From: Arthrobacter sp. QXT-31
Lineage (GTDB): Bacteria > Actinomycetota > Actinomycetes > Actinomycetales > Micrococcaceae
DNA: 64,000 nt
Assembly (NCBI RefSeq): GCF_001969265.1
Contig: NZ_CP019304.1
Coordinates: 1,612,001-1,676,000 of the forward strand
Direction: 5' to 3'
Shown: positions 1 through 9,893 of the stretch, piece after piece
How the letters are laid out: every line of letters begins with the position of its first letter
How positions within the stretch are numbered: the first letter of the stretch is position 1
The notes under the pieces: model-generated
What the model was told of the DNA's origin: nothing
Seen by the model: only the letters and a program-made list of their open reading frames with translations
Database searches by the model: none
Translations under genes and position numbers: made by a program

Positions 1-1
1 A

Positions 2-652
2 TCCACCACCCCGGTGGTGATCGGCCCCAGCGCCGAAGACCTGGCCCTGATCCCGGAGCCCTCCGGAACGCCCGAATCGGTGGTGGAGGCCGTGGCGGAG
101 GCCCACCCGGACTCCGTCGGGGTGCAGCTGCTCGCGGACAAACTCGTCAAGGGCATCAACACCAAGTCCGGCAGCTGCCTGAAGGACCTGAGCGACCTCG
201 CGCACGAGCTGTTCATCATGCTCAAGGATGCCGAGGCGTCGCTGAAGGTGGCCGACCTGCTGAACGTGCTGCCCTTCGACGGCAACCCGGGCCGCTGGGG
301 ATCAGTGGAGGCGTCGCTGGCGCTGTCCAGCTACGTGTGCCGCCAGACAGGGCATACGGACCGCGCGGCCGTGTACGAGAAGCTGCTCCGGGCACCGGAC
401 AACCAGGAGACGGATCCGTTCAAGGCGCGGATGCAGGCCAGGGTGCGCCAGCGGTCGCTGAACGAGCCGAACCTGTACGACAAGGAAATTTTCCGCTCCA
501 TCGACAACTCCAACCACGAGGCCGAGCGCGAATGGCGGCTGCTAAGGCTGGAATCGCTGCTGTTCCTGCGCGCCCACGGCGGATCGCAGACCATCAGCCC
601 GTCCGAACTCGAACGGCGGATCGCGAACGAGCTGGAGTCCGTCCGGGGCTAG
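2..652 (+). CDS. Hypothetical protein, 5'-truncated by the window edge
   Basis: The reading frame is already open at the first bases, so this is the C-terminal part (about 216 residues) of a longer protein. The visible part is soluble, acidic and largely helical by composition, with no signal peptide, membrane segment or recognisable catalytic motif. Charged helix-rich stretches such as LKDLSDLAHELFIMLKDAE and YEKLLRAPDNQETD hint at a TPR-like or other all-helical fold, but this is only an impression. It ends in TAG, 81 bases before the next gene on the same strand. I do not recognise the family and assign no function. Confidence 0.75.
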   Translation, partial: STTPVVIGPSAEDLALIPEPSGTPESVVEAVAEAHPDSVGVQLLADKLVKGINTKSGSCLKDLSDLAHELFIMLKDAEASLKVADLLNVLPFDGNPGRWGSVEASLALSSYVCRQTGHTDRAAVYEKLLRAPDNQETDPFKARMQARVRQRSLNEPNLYDKEIFRSIDNSNHEAEREWRLLRLESLLFLRAHGGSQTISPSELERRIANELESVRG

Positions 653-733
653 GCTCCTCGAGCCGTTCCCGTGCCCATTTTCGGCCGGAATTTCCTCTAG
701 CCCGGGTTGTGCCCCAAGTTGTAGATTCAGGCC

Positions 734-1459
734 ATGACGAACAATCTCAGCGTTGTGATCAATTCGGACGCGCCGCAGGTTTGGACGATGCTGCGTGAAC
801 CCTCGAAAGTCGCACAGTGGCATGGCTGGGAGACCGACGAGCTGGCGGCGGAAATCAACGAGATCTACTTCAACAAATCGGTGGTTGAGGCGCCGGACCA
901 CACCTCACTGACTGTCGAGGGCGGCGACATCTTCACGCTGAAGCCCGTGGCCAACGGAACCGAGGTCAGCGTCACCCGCGCCGGCGTGGACCACAACTCG
1001 GAATGGGCCGCGTGGGACGAGGACATCACCCAGGGCTGGCTGATCTTCCTCCAGCAGCTGCGGTTCGCGCTGGAACGGCATCCGCACGGCAAGCGCCGCA
1101 CCTGCTACTTCTCCGTCCCCGGTTCGGACGGCTCGGCCATCGAGAAACTCGGCCTGAAGGATATCCCCAAGCCGGGAGAAGAGTATTCGCTCACCCTAGG
1201 CACCGGCGAAGAGATCTCGGGCCGGGTCTGGCACAAGACCAACCACCAGGTGGGGCTCACCGTGAACAGCTACGCGGAGCACGGCGACGGCCTGCTGATC
1301 GTGGCTGACCAGCCAGTGATCCCGGAGAAGAGGCCCGACGGCGGGTCCATGGTGATCCTCTCCCTGTACGACCTCGGCGCCCACAGCATGGAAACGATCC
1401 GCACCCTGTGGGACGACTGGCGCTCTGAGAACTACCCCACATCAGAACCCATCCAGTGA
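734..1459 (+). CDS. SRPBCC/START-like domain protein (AHSA1-like), 241 aa
   Basis: The N-terminal 130 residues look like a SRPBCC (Bet v1/AHSA1) ligand-binding fold. It opens with a strand (LSVVINSDAPQVWTMLREPSKVAQWHGWE), in which the vWxml.dp..v..Wh pattern is typical, and later shows the usual antiparallel strands around FTLKPVANGTEVSVTRAG. The C-terminal 100 residues repeat a similar layout (GEEISGRVWHKTNHQVGLTV), so there may be two half-domains. Proteins of this family bind hydrophobic ligands or act as cyclases; nothing here tells which. The ATG at 734 is the first start in the frame and has only a weak ribosome site. Its neighbours share no evident pathway with it. Confidence 0.75.
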   Translation: MTNNLSVVINSDAPQVWTMLREPSKVAQWHGWETDELAAEINEIYFNKSVVEAPDHTSLTVEGGDIFTLKPVANGTEVSVTRAGVDHNSEWAAWDEDITQGWLIFLQQLRFALERHPHGKRRTCYFSVPGSDGSAIEKLGLKDIPKPGEEYSLTLGTGEEISGRVWHKTNHQVGLTVNSYAEHGDGLLIVADQPVIPEKRPDGGSMVILSLYDLGAHSMETIRTLWDDWRSENYPTSEPIQ

Positions 1460-1489
1460 AGGTCCCGCGCCGTTAGCTGGCACACTTGA

Positions 1490-2812
<1,323 letters not shown>

Positions 2813-2834
2813 GTTGCGGGTACGTCCGGCGAAT

Positions 2835-2892
2835 TCGCCGGAAACGTGCGAGGTCGCCGCAAATTTCCGGCGACCTCGCACGTTTCCGGCGA
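2835..2892. terminator. Long near-perfect palindrome (25-bp arms), likely terminator of tgt and member of an intergenic repeat family
   Basis: Arms 2835-2859 and 2868-2892 are perfect inverted repeats around CAAATTTC, whose AAATTT core is itself palindromic. The 14-base core TTCCGGCGACCTCG occurs at 2865-2878 and again at 2884-2897, 19 bases apart, and recurs with the same spacing after the next gene (3952 and 3971). It sits 23 bases after the tgt stop, so it can end tgt transcription, though there is no U-tract. Confidence 0.75.
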
Positions 2893-2958
2893 CCTCGCTT
2901 TTCCACATAGCGACGGCGGGACCTGCCGGCGGGGGCTGCGGTGCCGGATGCTCATCCC

Positions 2959-3891
2959 ATGCAGCAAAACGACGAGCCGAAACTCCCGCCAACCGGCAAC
3001 CTCTGGCGCACCGGCCAGCTGACGGATCTTGGCTACAGCTCGCGGTCCATCAAGTCCCTGCAGGATTCAGGATCACTGGTCAGGCTGCGCTATGGCTGTT
3101 ATCTCCGCGCCAGCGTCTGGGAAGCCCAGTCCGCGGGCGTCCGCAGTCGGCAGCTCATCTACGCGCACGCTCACGGAACACGCACGACGTCGACTGGCCA
3201 GTTCGCATACAGCCACACCTCCGCGGCACGGCTCCATTCTCTCTATCTCTGGAAGGTCGACGATCTGATCCATGTTCTGCAACGGGTGAATCCCTCAAGT
3301 GAGCGGCATGGAAGGGACGTAAGATGCCATACCAGTCCCTTTTCCGACGACGAGATAGTGACGCTGAATGGACTCCGCGTGACTTCCTTGGAACGGACCA
3401 CCGCCGACTGCGCCATGATGCTGACATACCGGCAGGCACTGATCGTCATGGACCATGCGCTCCGGCTGGGCGCGGACCGCACCCTGCTGCAGGGGATGGC
3501 GGATTCACTGGATGGGAGGCGCGGTGTCCGCACCTTCCGCCGGGCACTGCAGTACGCGGACGCCCGTTCGGAGTCCCCCGGTGAAACGCTCACCCGGGAA
3601 CTGATCCTCCGGCTCGGGATCAGGCCGCCCACGCCCCAGTTTGAGGTCACGAGTCCGATCGGCCGGCACCGCCTGGACTTCGCGTGGAAAAAAGAGAAAG
3701 TGGCTCTGGAGTTCGACGGCAAGGTCAAGTACTTCGACTACAAACCCACCGAGCAGGTCCTTCTCGAGGAACGTCAGCGGGAAAATGCCCTGACGGAGGA
3801 GGGATGGAGGTTCGTTCGGGTCGTGTGGAAGGACTTGTTCAACGAGGCACGGTTTAAGTACCGCGTTCTCCATGCGCTGGCCGGCCGGTAA
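2959..3891 (+). CDS. AbiEi-type winged-helix plus DUF559 (Vsr-like nuclease fold) protein
   Basis: About 310 residues. The first 60 look like the N-terminal winged helix found in type IV antitoxins of the AbiEi group (LTDLGYSSRSIKSLQDSGSLVRLRYGCYLR). The last 100 resemble DUF559/very-short-patch-repair endonucleases, with an Asp (RLDFAW), then EFDGK and the closing GWRFVRVVWKDL, the layout of a PD-(D/E)xK nuclease. Proteins with this architecture are common singletons in actinobacteria and are often labelled antitoxin, but no AbiEii-type toxin lies beside it, so a toxin-antitoxin role is not supported here. The start may be this ATG or the in-frame GTG at 2941. The gene sits alone between two copies of the same palindromic repeat family. 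Confidence 0.8.
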   Translation: MQQNDEPKLPPTGNLWRTGQLTDLGYSSRSIKSLQDSGSLVRLRYGCYLRASVWEAQSAGVRSRQLIYAHAHGTRTTSTGQFAYSHTSAARLHSLYLWKVDDLIHVLQRVNPSSERHGRDVRCHTSPFSDDEIVTLNGLRVTSLERTTADCAMMLTYRQALIVMDHALRLGADRTLLQGMADSLDGRRGVRTFRRALQYADARSESPGETLTRELILRLGIRPPTPQFEVTSPIGRHRLDFAWKKEKVALEFDGKVKYFDYKPTEQVLLEERQRENALTEEGWRFVRVVWKDLFNEARFKYRVLHALAGR

Positions 3892-3934
3892 ACCGGGTGA
3901 GGGCGACTCTCGGCGTCGAACCCGCCGGAACGCA

Positions 3935-3985
3935 TCGAGGCCGCCGGAACGTTCCGGCGACCTCGAATGATTCCGGCGGCCTCGG
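3935..3985. repeat. Palindromic intergenic repeat, second copy of the TTCCGGCGACCTCG family
   Basis: Arms 3935-3950 and 3951-3966 pair with one mismatch. The core TTCCGGCGACCTCG is at 3952-3965 and a one-mismatch copy (TTCCGGCGGCCTCG) at 3971-3984, again 19 bases apart and in the same orientation as the pair at 2865/2884. It lies between two convergent genes and could also end transcription from both sides. Confidence 0.75.
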
Positions 3986-4009
3986 CGCGGCAGCAATCCG
4001 GTGCAGGGG

Positions 4010-4702
4010 CTACGCGTAGCTCGGTTCGCGCTTCTTGACCCAGCCGATGGCCAGGGCTGTCACGGGGACGAAGAGGAACTCCACGAGGGTCTTGTACAGG
4101 AAGCCCACGAGCACGTAGTTCACGAACATGCCGAAATCGCTGATGCCGATCACGGAGGCCGCGATGCTGCAGAAAATCAGCGTGTCCACGAACTCCCCCG
4201 CCACCGAGGAGCCCATGATGCGGGCCCACAGGGTCTTCTCGCCGGTACGGGCCTTCATCCGGACCAGGATCCATGAGTTGATGGTCTGCCCGGCGAGGAA
4301 CGCGAGGAGCGAAGCCAGGACAATCTGCGGAACTGGGCCGATCGCGCCTTCGAGGGCGGCCTGTTTGGCGGTGCCGAAGTCGTCATCGAAACCTGGCAGG
4401 GCGATGATCACCCAGTAGCAAAGCGAGGCGAAGACGGACAGGGCGAACGTGGTGACGATGGCCTTGCGGGCAACCTTGAAGCCGTAGACCTCACTGATGA
4501 CGTCGCCCAGGATGTACGCGAGCGGGAAAAGGAAGAAGCCGCCGTCCGTGATGATCGGGCCCAGCACCACGCCCTTGGAGGCGCCGATGTTGGACAGGAT
4601 CAACACCACGGCCATGACCGCGAGCATAATGCCGAAGTAGGGGGAACCGATCGAGGCGAATTTCGGCGCCGTTTGCGGCAGGGAGGACTTGGCGGTGGTC
4701 AT
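4010..4702 (-). CDS. Queuosine precursor transporter, YhhQ/QPTR family
   Basis: A 230-residue integral membrane protein with about six hydrophobic segments. The family hallmarks are visible: ILSNIGASKGVVLGPIITDGGFFLFPLAYILGDVISEVYG near the N-terminus (the LAYILGDVISEVYG stretch is diagnostic) and the later FLAGQTINSWILVRMK and SSVAGEFVDTLIF. The frame is open for another 72 codons upstream, but that extension is Arg/Pro-rich and unlike the family, so the ATG at 4702 is the likely start. YhhQ proteins import preQ0, preQ1 or queuine. With tgt in the same neighbourhood and no preQ1 biosynthesis genes here, base uptake followed by tRNA insertion is the natural reading. Confidence 0.9.
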   Translation of the reverse strand: MTTAKSSLPQTAPKFASIGSPYFGIMLAVMAVVLILSNIGASKGVVLGPIITDGGFFLFPLAYILGDVISEVYGFKVARKAIVTTFALSVFASLCYWVIIALPGFDDDFGTAKQAALEGAIGPVPQIVLASLLAFLAGQTINSWILVRMKARTGEKTLWARIMGSSVAGEFVDTLIFCSIAASVIGISDFGMFVNYVLVGFLYKTLVEFLFVPVTALAIGWVKKREPSYA

Positions 4703-4955
4703 GGATGTTCCGTTCGTAGTGGTTCGCACGGCTGCCGGTCTAAGGACCGCTGTGCAGCTGGCTGTATTAGCACTGGACGGGTTCCGCCGGGATGGCCGCC
4801 GAAACCGCCCTCCATTCTCCCACCTATGCCGGTACCGGATGCGCCGAACCCCCGTACGGAAACGGACGACGGCGGGCTGCCGCCCCGGGGACCCGAAGGT
4901 CACCGCGGTGCCGGCCACCCGCCGTCGTGCGTTATTCCTGATGCGTTACTGAAGG

Positions 4956-6398
4956 TCAGACGTTGACGAGCTCCTCGTCGTCGTCCTTCCGTCCGGCGAC
5001 AGCCAGGGCACCCGGGGCAGCGGAGGCAGCCGGCGTGCCGGACCAGGCGTCGCCCTGTTCACGGTCCAGGTGCGTGGTCTTTTTGTTCGTCAGCGCGAAG
5101 ATGTAGACCAGCAGGGACAAGCCGATCGCGATGGTGACGTAGGTGAAGAAGAGGTCCACCTGGCCCGATTTCTGCAGGGCGGCGCCGATCAGCGGGACCG
5201 TGCCGCCGAACAGCGAGTTGGCAATGGCGTAGCCGAGTCCGACGCCGAGCGCGCGGATGGAGGCCGGGAAGAGCTCGGCCTTCACGAGGGCGTTAATGGA
5301 GGTGTAGCCGCCCACGATCAGCAGGCCGCCCATCATCAGCAGGAACGCGGTGAACGGGTCCTTGGTGCCGGCCAGGGTGGAGAGCAGCGGCCAGGTGAAC
5401 AGCACACCGGTGATGCCGAACCAGAGAAGCAGCGGCTTGCGGCCCACCTTGTCGGAGATGAGGCCGTAGACGGGCTGGAGCAGCATGAAGATGAACAGTG
5501 CCCAGAAGTTGATCACCGACGTGTCCGTCTTGGCGATGCCGGAGGTATCGTTCATGAACTTCAGGATGAAGTTGGTGTAGGTGTAGAAGGCCACGGTGCC
5601 GCCCAGGGTCACGCCGATGCAGATCAGCAGCGGCTTCCAGTGCTGGGTGAACAGGAGCCGCATGGTGCCGGGCTGGGCCTCGCCGGATGTGGCAGGAGCC
5701 TTGGCGGCCTGGACCTGCTCCGCGGAAACCGTCTCTTCCATGGAACGCCGCAGCCACAGGACCACCAGCGCCGCAACGCCGCCCAGGGCGAACGGTATGC
5801 GCCAGCCCCATTCCTTCAGCAGGTCGTTGCCCAGGGCGTTCTGCAGGATCACCAGCACCAGAAGGGCCAGCATCTGGCCGCCCACCAGCGTCACGTACTG
5901 GAAGCTGGAGAAGAAGCCGCGGCGCTTGGAGGTGGCGGCTTCGGACATGTAGGTGGCGCTGGTGCCGTATTCGCCGCCCACGGAGAAGCCCTGCAGGACA
6001 CGGATGAGGATCAGCAGGACCAGGGCCCAGATGCCGATAACGTCCTGGGTGGGGAGGATGGCGATTGCGAAGGACCCGGCTGACATCAGGGTCACGCTGA
6101 GTGTGAGGGCGGCCTTGCGCCCGTTCCGGTCGGCGTAGCGTCCGAAGAACCAGCTGCCGATGGGGCGCATGAGGAACGACGTCGAGAAGACGGCCATCGC
6201 CTCGAGCCCGGCCTGCAGCTCGTCCTTGGAGTTGAAGAAGTGCGCTTGGAAGTACGCCGCGAAAACCGTGTACACGTAGAGGTCGTACCACTCCACGAGG
6301 TTGCCGGCGGAGCCTTTAAGGATGTTGCTCACGGCCCTGCGTGTCTGTGCGGCCTCGCTGGGTGCCGCGCTTTGGGGTGCGGCGTGCTGGGTGCTCAT
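4956..6398 (-). CDS. MHS-family MFS transporter (KgtP-like metabolite:H+ symporter)
   Basis: A 480-residue, 12-segment permease. The MHS signatures are clear: NLVEWYDLYVYTVFAAYF in segment 1, GSWFFGRYADRNGRKAAL between segments 2 and 3, and LQGFSVGGEYGTSATYMSEAA in segment 4. The family carries carboxylates and related solutes (2-oxoglutarate, citrate, proline-betaine, shikimate); the exact substrate cannot be read from sequence. The start is the ATG at 6398, with AGGAAGG seven bases upstream; a TTG just before it is less likely. It is divergent from a response regulator/histidine kinase/TAXI-protein operon, which is the likely control system. The queuosine transporter lies downstream on the same strand, 250 bases away. 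Confidence 0.9.
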   Translation of the reverse strand: MSTQHAAPQSAAPSEAAQTRRAVSNILKGSAGNLVEWYDLYVYTVFAAYFQAHFFNSKDELQAGLEAMAVFSTSFLMRPIGSWFFGRYADRNGRKAALTLSVTLMSAGSFAIAILPTQDVIGIWALVLLILIRVLQGFSVGGEYGTSATYMSEAATSKRRGFFSSFQYVTLVGGQMLALLVLVILQNALGNDLLKEWGWRIPFALGGVAALVVLWLRRSMEETVSAEQVQAAKAPATSGEAQPGTMRLLFTQHWKPLLICIGVTLGGTVAFYTYTNFILKFMNDTSGIAKTDTSVINFWALFIFMLLQPVYGLISDKVGRKPLLLWFGITGVLFTWPLLSTLAGTKDPFTAFLLMMGGLLIVGGYTSINALVKAELFPASIRALGVGLGYAIANSLFGGTVPLIGAALQKSGQVDLFFTYVTIAIGLSLLVYIFALTNKKTTHLDREQGDAWSGTPAASAAPGALAVAGRKDDDEELVNV

Positions 6399-6793
6399 CA
6401 ATGAACCTTCCTGGTCGGTGCCACCGTCGGCGTCCGAGGTGCGAAATGGGTGTCCTGCCGGAATCCCCGTTCCGGGCCTCCCCTGTGACAGTCCGGCGGC
6501 GGTGAGCGGTTCGTGGCCCGAACCGGGCGCCTGGCCGGCAGATCCTGCAAGAGGACACCTGCCAACTTATGCGTGATCCTTGGCACATCCAACGCGGAGA
6601 GGCATTTCCTAACACTTCCTTAAGAATTGGAAACTGCCGACGGCGGCGGGTCCCCTTTGCGCTTCACCAGCGGGGCAGGGAAGGCACTCCGTGGTTCCCC
6701 GCGGAAGCAACAAGGCGAAATCCGCGGACAAGGAGTATTGTCCAAACGGACTCCGGTGTCCCCGACAGCAATGAAGGCAAAGGTAAACAGGCA
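6399..6793. other. Divergent intergenic region between the MHS transporter and the two-component operon
   Basis: 395 bases with no convincing gene. It must hold the promoters of both divergent units and, by inference, the binding site of the response regulator. I could not fix a specific promoter or direct repeat by eye. Short frames run through it but have no ribosome site or coding character of their own. Confidence 0.5.
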
Positions 6794-7462
6794 ATGCGCG
6801 TGCTCATCGTCGAGGATGACGACGCGATGGCGTCGGCCCTCGAGGCGGCTGCCGTTTCCGCAGGCCACAAGGCGCATCGGGTGTCCCGGGGTGCCGATGC
6901 ACTGCTGGTCCACCGGGAGCACGATGTCATCCTTCTGGACCTCGGGCTTCCGGACATGGACGGCCTCGACCTCCTGCGCAAGCTTCGCCAGGTCACGGCC
7001 TGTCCCATCCTCATCCTCACCGCACGCGACGACGAGCGAAGCGTGGTCCTTGGCCTCCGGTCGGGCGCTGACGACTATCTGGTCAAGCCGGTAAAGCTTG
7101 TGGAACTCCTTGCCCGGATTGAAGCGGTCACACGGCGGGTGGGCCGCAGCGGCCCCCAGAAGTCCCACAGCATTGTCCTGGGGGAACTCGACGTCGACCT
7201 GGACCGGCGGGTGGCTGCCATCGGAACCCGGGTCCTCCCGCTGACGGCAACGGAATTCGATCTCCTGGCCCTGCTGGCCCGGAACGCAGGCTCAGTGGTG
7301 ACCCGCGAACAGATCCTCGATGCCCTGTGGGGTGATGCCTTCCTGGCCTCGTCCCGGTCCCTGGATGTGCACCTCACCGGGCTGAGGTCCAAGCTGCAGA
7401 TGCCCGGCTTCATCATCAACGTCCGGGGCGTGGGATACCGGATCGAAGCGGAACCCGCGTGA
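6794..7462 (+). CDS. OmpR/PhoB-type response regulator (TctD-like)
   Basis: 222 residues. Receiver domain 1-115 has the acidic pocket (VEDDDA), the phosphoacceptor Asp in ILLDLGLPDMDG, Thr in ILTARD and the conserved Lys in YLVKPVKL. The C-terminal winged helix is of the OmpR type (ATEFDLLALLARNAGSVVTREQILDALWG and VDVHLTGLRSKL-like text ending VRGVGYRIE). An open frame extends upstream to 6569, but receiver homology begins exactly at this ATG. The stop overlaps the kinase start (GTGA), so the pair is translationally coupled. It probably controls the divergent MHS transporter and perhaps its own operon. Confidence 0.93.
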   Translation: MRVLIVEDDDAMASALEAAAVSAGHKAHRVSRGADALLVHREHDVILLDLGLPDMDGLDLLRKLRQVTACPILILTARDDERSVVLGLRSGADDYLVKPVKLVELLARIEAVTRRVGRSGPQKSHSIVLGELDVDLDRRVAAIGTRVLPLTATEFDLLALLARNAGSVVTREQILDALWGDAFLASSRSLDVHLTGLRSKLQMPGFIINVRGVGYRIEAEPA

Positions 7463-8883
7463 AGCGCCGGGTCCTGGGCATCCTGAGCCTGTTCGCCCTG
7501 GTGATGGTGCTGGCGATTTCCAGCGCCATCCTCACCTCGGCCGGGCGGGAGCTGACCCAGGAAGTCCAGATCAACCGTGTCTCGGCACTCAACCGGTTTG
7601 CCCAGGTTGCGTATGACGCCTCGCAAAGCGGCGACCCGACCCAACTCCGGCGTGAGATGGAGCGCTACTCCAGCCTTTACGGCGAGGGCGTCCTCGTTCG
7701 GCTGGAGGAAGCCGCCACGGTGCAGTCGGGCGAGCTTAGCCCGGACCGCCCCGATGTGCGGGATGCGATCTCCCGTGCCAGCCTGAACCTCAATGACACA
7801 ACGCTTGAGCCGTTGCAGCCGTTTGGCTCCGGGAGGGCACTTATTTCGCGGTCGTTCGGCAGCGCCAGCCAGGTGCTGGGTGAAGCTGTCCTGGAAGTGG
7901 ACCTCGAGGCGGCACGTCAGAAACTTCGCGAACGCTGGCTGCTGGTGGGCCTGGGCGCATCCGGGCTCTCCGCCGTCCTGCTCCTGGGCGCGCTCCGTGC
8001 CACAGGGTCGGTGATCCGGCCGGTGCTGCGGTTGAACTCGGCGGTGGCTGAACTGGAGGCCACCGGCAGGGCGGCCCGGCTTCCCGAAGCCGGTCCACCC
8101 GAGCTCAAGGAACTGAGCCGTTCCTTCATGAAGATGGCCGAGACCGTCAGCAACAGCACCGAGTCCCAGCGCCGGCTCATCGCCGACACGTCGCACCAGC
8201 TCCGCAACCCCATCGGCGCACTGCGGCTGCGGATCGACCTGCTGCAGCTCGAACTCCGGACAGACGCTGAATGGGCCAAGGCTGCGGGGGTCGTGAAGGA
8301 ACTCGAACGCGTCGAGGAGATCCTGGACGACGTCCTGAAGTTGGCCACCGCCGAGCACCGGGCTTCCGAAGGTGCCAGCCCAACCGGCACGCCGGCCGCC
8401 GGCGGCTCTGTGCAGCCCATCGATCCGTACCCCGTGCTGGAGGAGGAAGTGGACCGCGCCCGCCCGGCAGCCAAACGCATCGGCTCCAGCCTCGTTTTGA
8501 AAGCTCCCCCGGAGCCGCCCCTTCAGCTTCACTGCAGTGCCGCCGAGCTCGCCCAGATGGTGGGTGAACTGGTCACTAACGCCATCAAGTACGCACCGGG
8601 GGCCACCATTTCCGTGGACGCACGCCCACAGGGCGGCTCAGTCGTGGTTGAAGTGTCCGACGACGGGCCGGGCCTGCCGCCCGAAGAGCTCGCTGCTGCT
8701 GCCACACGGTTCTGGCGTTCCCCGGACCACGGCGACATTCGGGGTACGGGACTGGGAATGACCATTGTGGACCGGCTGGCCGGTGCGAACGGGGGCCGCC
8801 TGATCCTTCGGGGACGCGATCCGCACGGACTCGTGGCGCTCCTGGAGTTTCCCGCCGCTGATCAGGGAGGACGGCAACCATGA
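7459..8883 (+). CDS. Sensor histidine kinase with extracytoplasmic sensor domain
   Basis: 474 residues. A first membrane helix spans about residues 5-27, an extracytoplasmic domain of about 130 residues follows, and a second helix lies near 160-182. Then come a short HAMP-like linker, the phosphoacceptor box (DTSHQLRNPIGALRLR) and a full HATPase domain: N box ELVTNAIKYAPG, G1 DDGPGL, F box RFWRS, G2 GTGLGMTIV. GTG start overlapping the regulator stop; the TGA overlaps the ATG of the TAXI protein. Gene order regulator-kinase-binding protein suggests that the binding protein presents ligand to the sensor domain, as proposed for other kinases with an attached periplasmic binding protein. Confidence 0.92.
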   Translation: MKRRVLGILSLFALVMVLAISSAILTSAGRELTQEVQINRVSALNRFAQVAYDASQSGDPTQLRREMERYSSLYGEGVLVRLEEAATVQSGELSPDRPDVRDAISRASLNLNDTTLEPLQPFGSGRALISRSFGSASQVLGEAVLEVDLEAARQKLRERWLLVGLGASGLSAVLLLGALRATGSVIRPVLRLNSAVAELEATGRAARLPEAGPPELKELSRSFMKMAETVSNSTESQRRLIADTSHQLRNPIGALRLRIDLLQLELRTDAEWAKAAGVVKELERVEEILDDVLKLATAEHRASEGASPTGTPAAGGSVQPIDPYPVLEEEVDRARPAAKRIGSSLVLKAPPEPPLQLHCSAAELAQMVGELVTNAIKYAPGATISVDARPQGGSVVVEVSDDGPGLPPEELAAAATRFWRSPDHGDIRGTGLGMTIVDRLAGANGGRLILRGRDPHGLVALLEFPAADQGGRQP

Positions 8884-9875
8884 GGCGGGGACAACAGCAC
8901 CCGATGGGCCGGCGCGCGCTCCTGAAGTCCGGACTGGGCCTGGTCCTCGGGGCTGCTGGCCTCCCGGGAATTGCCGCATGCACTGCGTCACGGGGTCCGG
9001 CCGAGGTATCCGTGGCTGGAGGTGAAGCCGGCGGCTTCTACCTCGAGTTCGCCACACTTCTTGCCGAGTCGCTCGAGCGCCACGGAATCGCCCAGCGAGC
9101 AGAACCCCTGACCACCGGGGGCAGTATTGACAACATGAAGCGGCTGGTCGCCGGGAAGGCAACCTTCGCCGTCGCGCTCCTCGACGCCGCAGTGCAGCAC
9201 GCAGCAGCGCAGCAGACGGCGGGTCGCCCCGCCGGGGCGATGGTCGCCGTCGGGAAGGTCTACGAAAACTATGTCCACTGCCTGGTACGGCGGGACACCG
9301 GAATTAGGAGCCACCGCGACCTCGCGGGCAGGAGGATCGGGATTGGTGAGGCGGGGTCGGGAACATCACTGATTGCCCACAGGATCCTGGAAGTGTCAGG
9401 GCTTGCGGGCTCGGCCACGGCCGTCACGGAAGTCAATCTCGGCCTCAATGACGGGCTCGCCGCGCTCCGGAGGAAGGCTGTGGACGTGCTGTTCTGGTCG
9501 GGGGGTGTTCCGACAGCCGCCATCACGGAAGCGAACGACGTGTCGGGGCTCCGGCTGCTCGACCTCTCCGACCTGGTGCTGCCCCTTCGCGAGCGCTTCG
9601 GCGCCTTCTACGACCGTGTGCTGATTCCCGGAAGCGGCTACCCGGGGGCCGGGTCCGTCTGGACAGTGGGCGTGGCAAACCTTTTGCTGTGCCGTGGCGA
9701 TCTCGAGGGAAACATCGTCCGGGACACCGTCAGGCTGCTGGTCGATCATGCCGACGAGCTCGTTCCCCGTTCCAGTCTCGGCGTTCAATTCCTGAGCCCG
9801 GAAACCCTGATCAACACGGCCGACCTGCCCCTGCATCCCGCTGCAGCGGAGGCCTACCGCAGGCTGCACGGTTAG
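8880..9875 (+). CDS. TAXI-family solute-binding lipoprotein (orphan TRAP-type binding protein)
   Basis: 331 residues. The N-terminus has a twin-arginine (GRRALLK), a hydrophobic stretch and a lipobox-like GIAAC, so it is probably a Tat-exported lipoprotein. The mature part matches TAXI proteins of TRAP transporters ([20 protein letters not shown], then [55 protein letters not shown]). TRAP systems need a DctQM-type membrane part, and none is near, so this one is more likely a sensing partner of the upstream kinase than a transport component. The ATGA overlap with the kinase gene supports that. Ligand unknown; TAXI proteins often bind glutamate or other carboxylates, which would fit the divergent MHS transporter. 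Confidence 0.88.
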   Translation: MRRGQQHPMGRRALLKSGLGLVLGAAGLPGIAACTASRGPAEVSVAGGEAGGFYLEFATLLAESLERHGIAQRAEPLTTGGSIDNMKRLVAGKATFAVALLDAAVQHAAAQQTAGRPAGAMVAVGKVYENYVHCLVRRDTGIRSHRDLAGRRIGIGEAGSGTSLIAHRILEVSGLAGSATAVTEVNLGLNDGLAALRRKAVDVLFWSGGVPTAAITEANDVSGLRLLDLSDLVLPLRERFGAFYDRVLIPGSGYPGAGSVWTVGVANLLLCRGDLEGNIVRDTVRLLVDHADELVPRSSLGVQFLSPETLINTADLPLHPAAAEAYRRLHG

Positions 9876-9893
9876 GCATGGCAGGATGGAACG

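Noticed and set aside
2941..3891. Calling the AbiEi-like gene half of a toxin-antitoxin pair
   Set aside because: There is no AbiEii-type or other toxin gene next to it; the next gene is a convergent queuosine-precursor transporter.
4703..4955. Possible preQ1 riboswitch ahead of the queuosine-precursor transporter
   Set aside because: I looked on the minus strand for the short stem with a C-rich loop and A-rich tail of preQ1-I and found only a small CGGTC-TAAG-GACCG hairpin.
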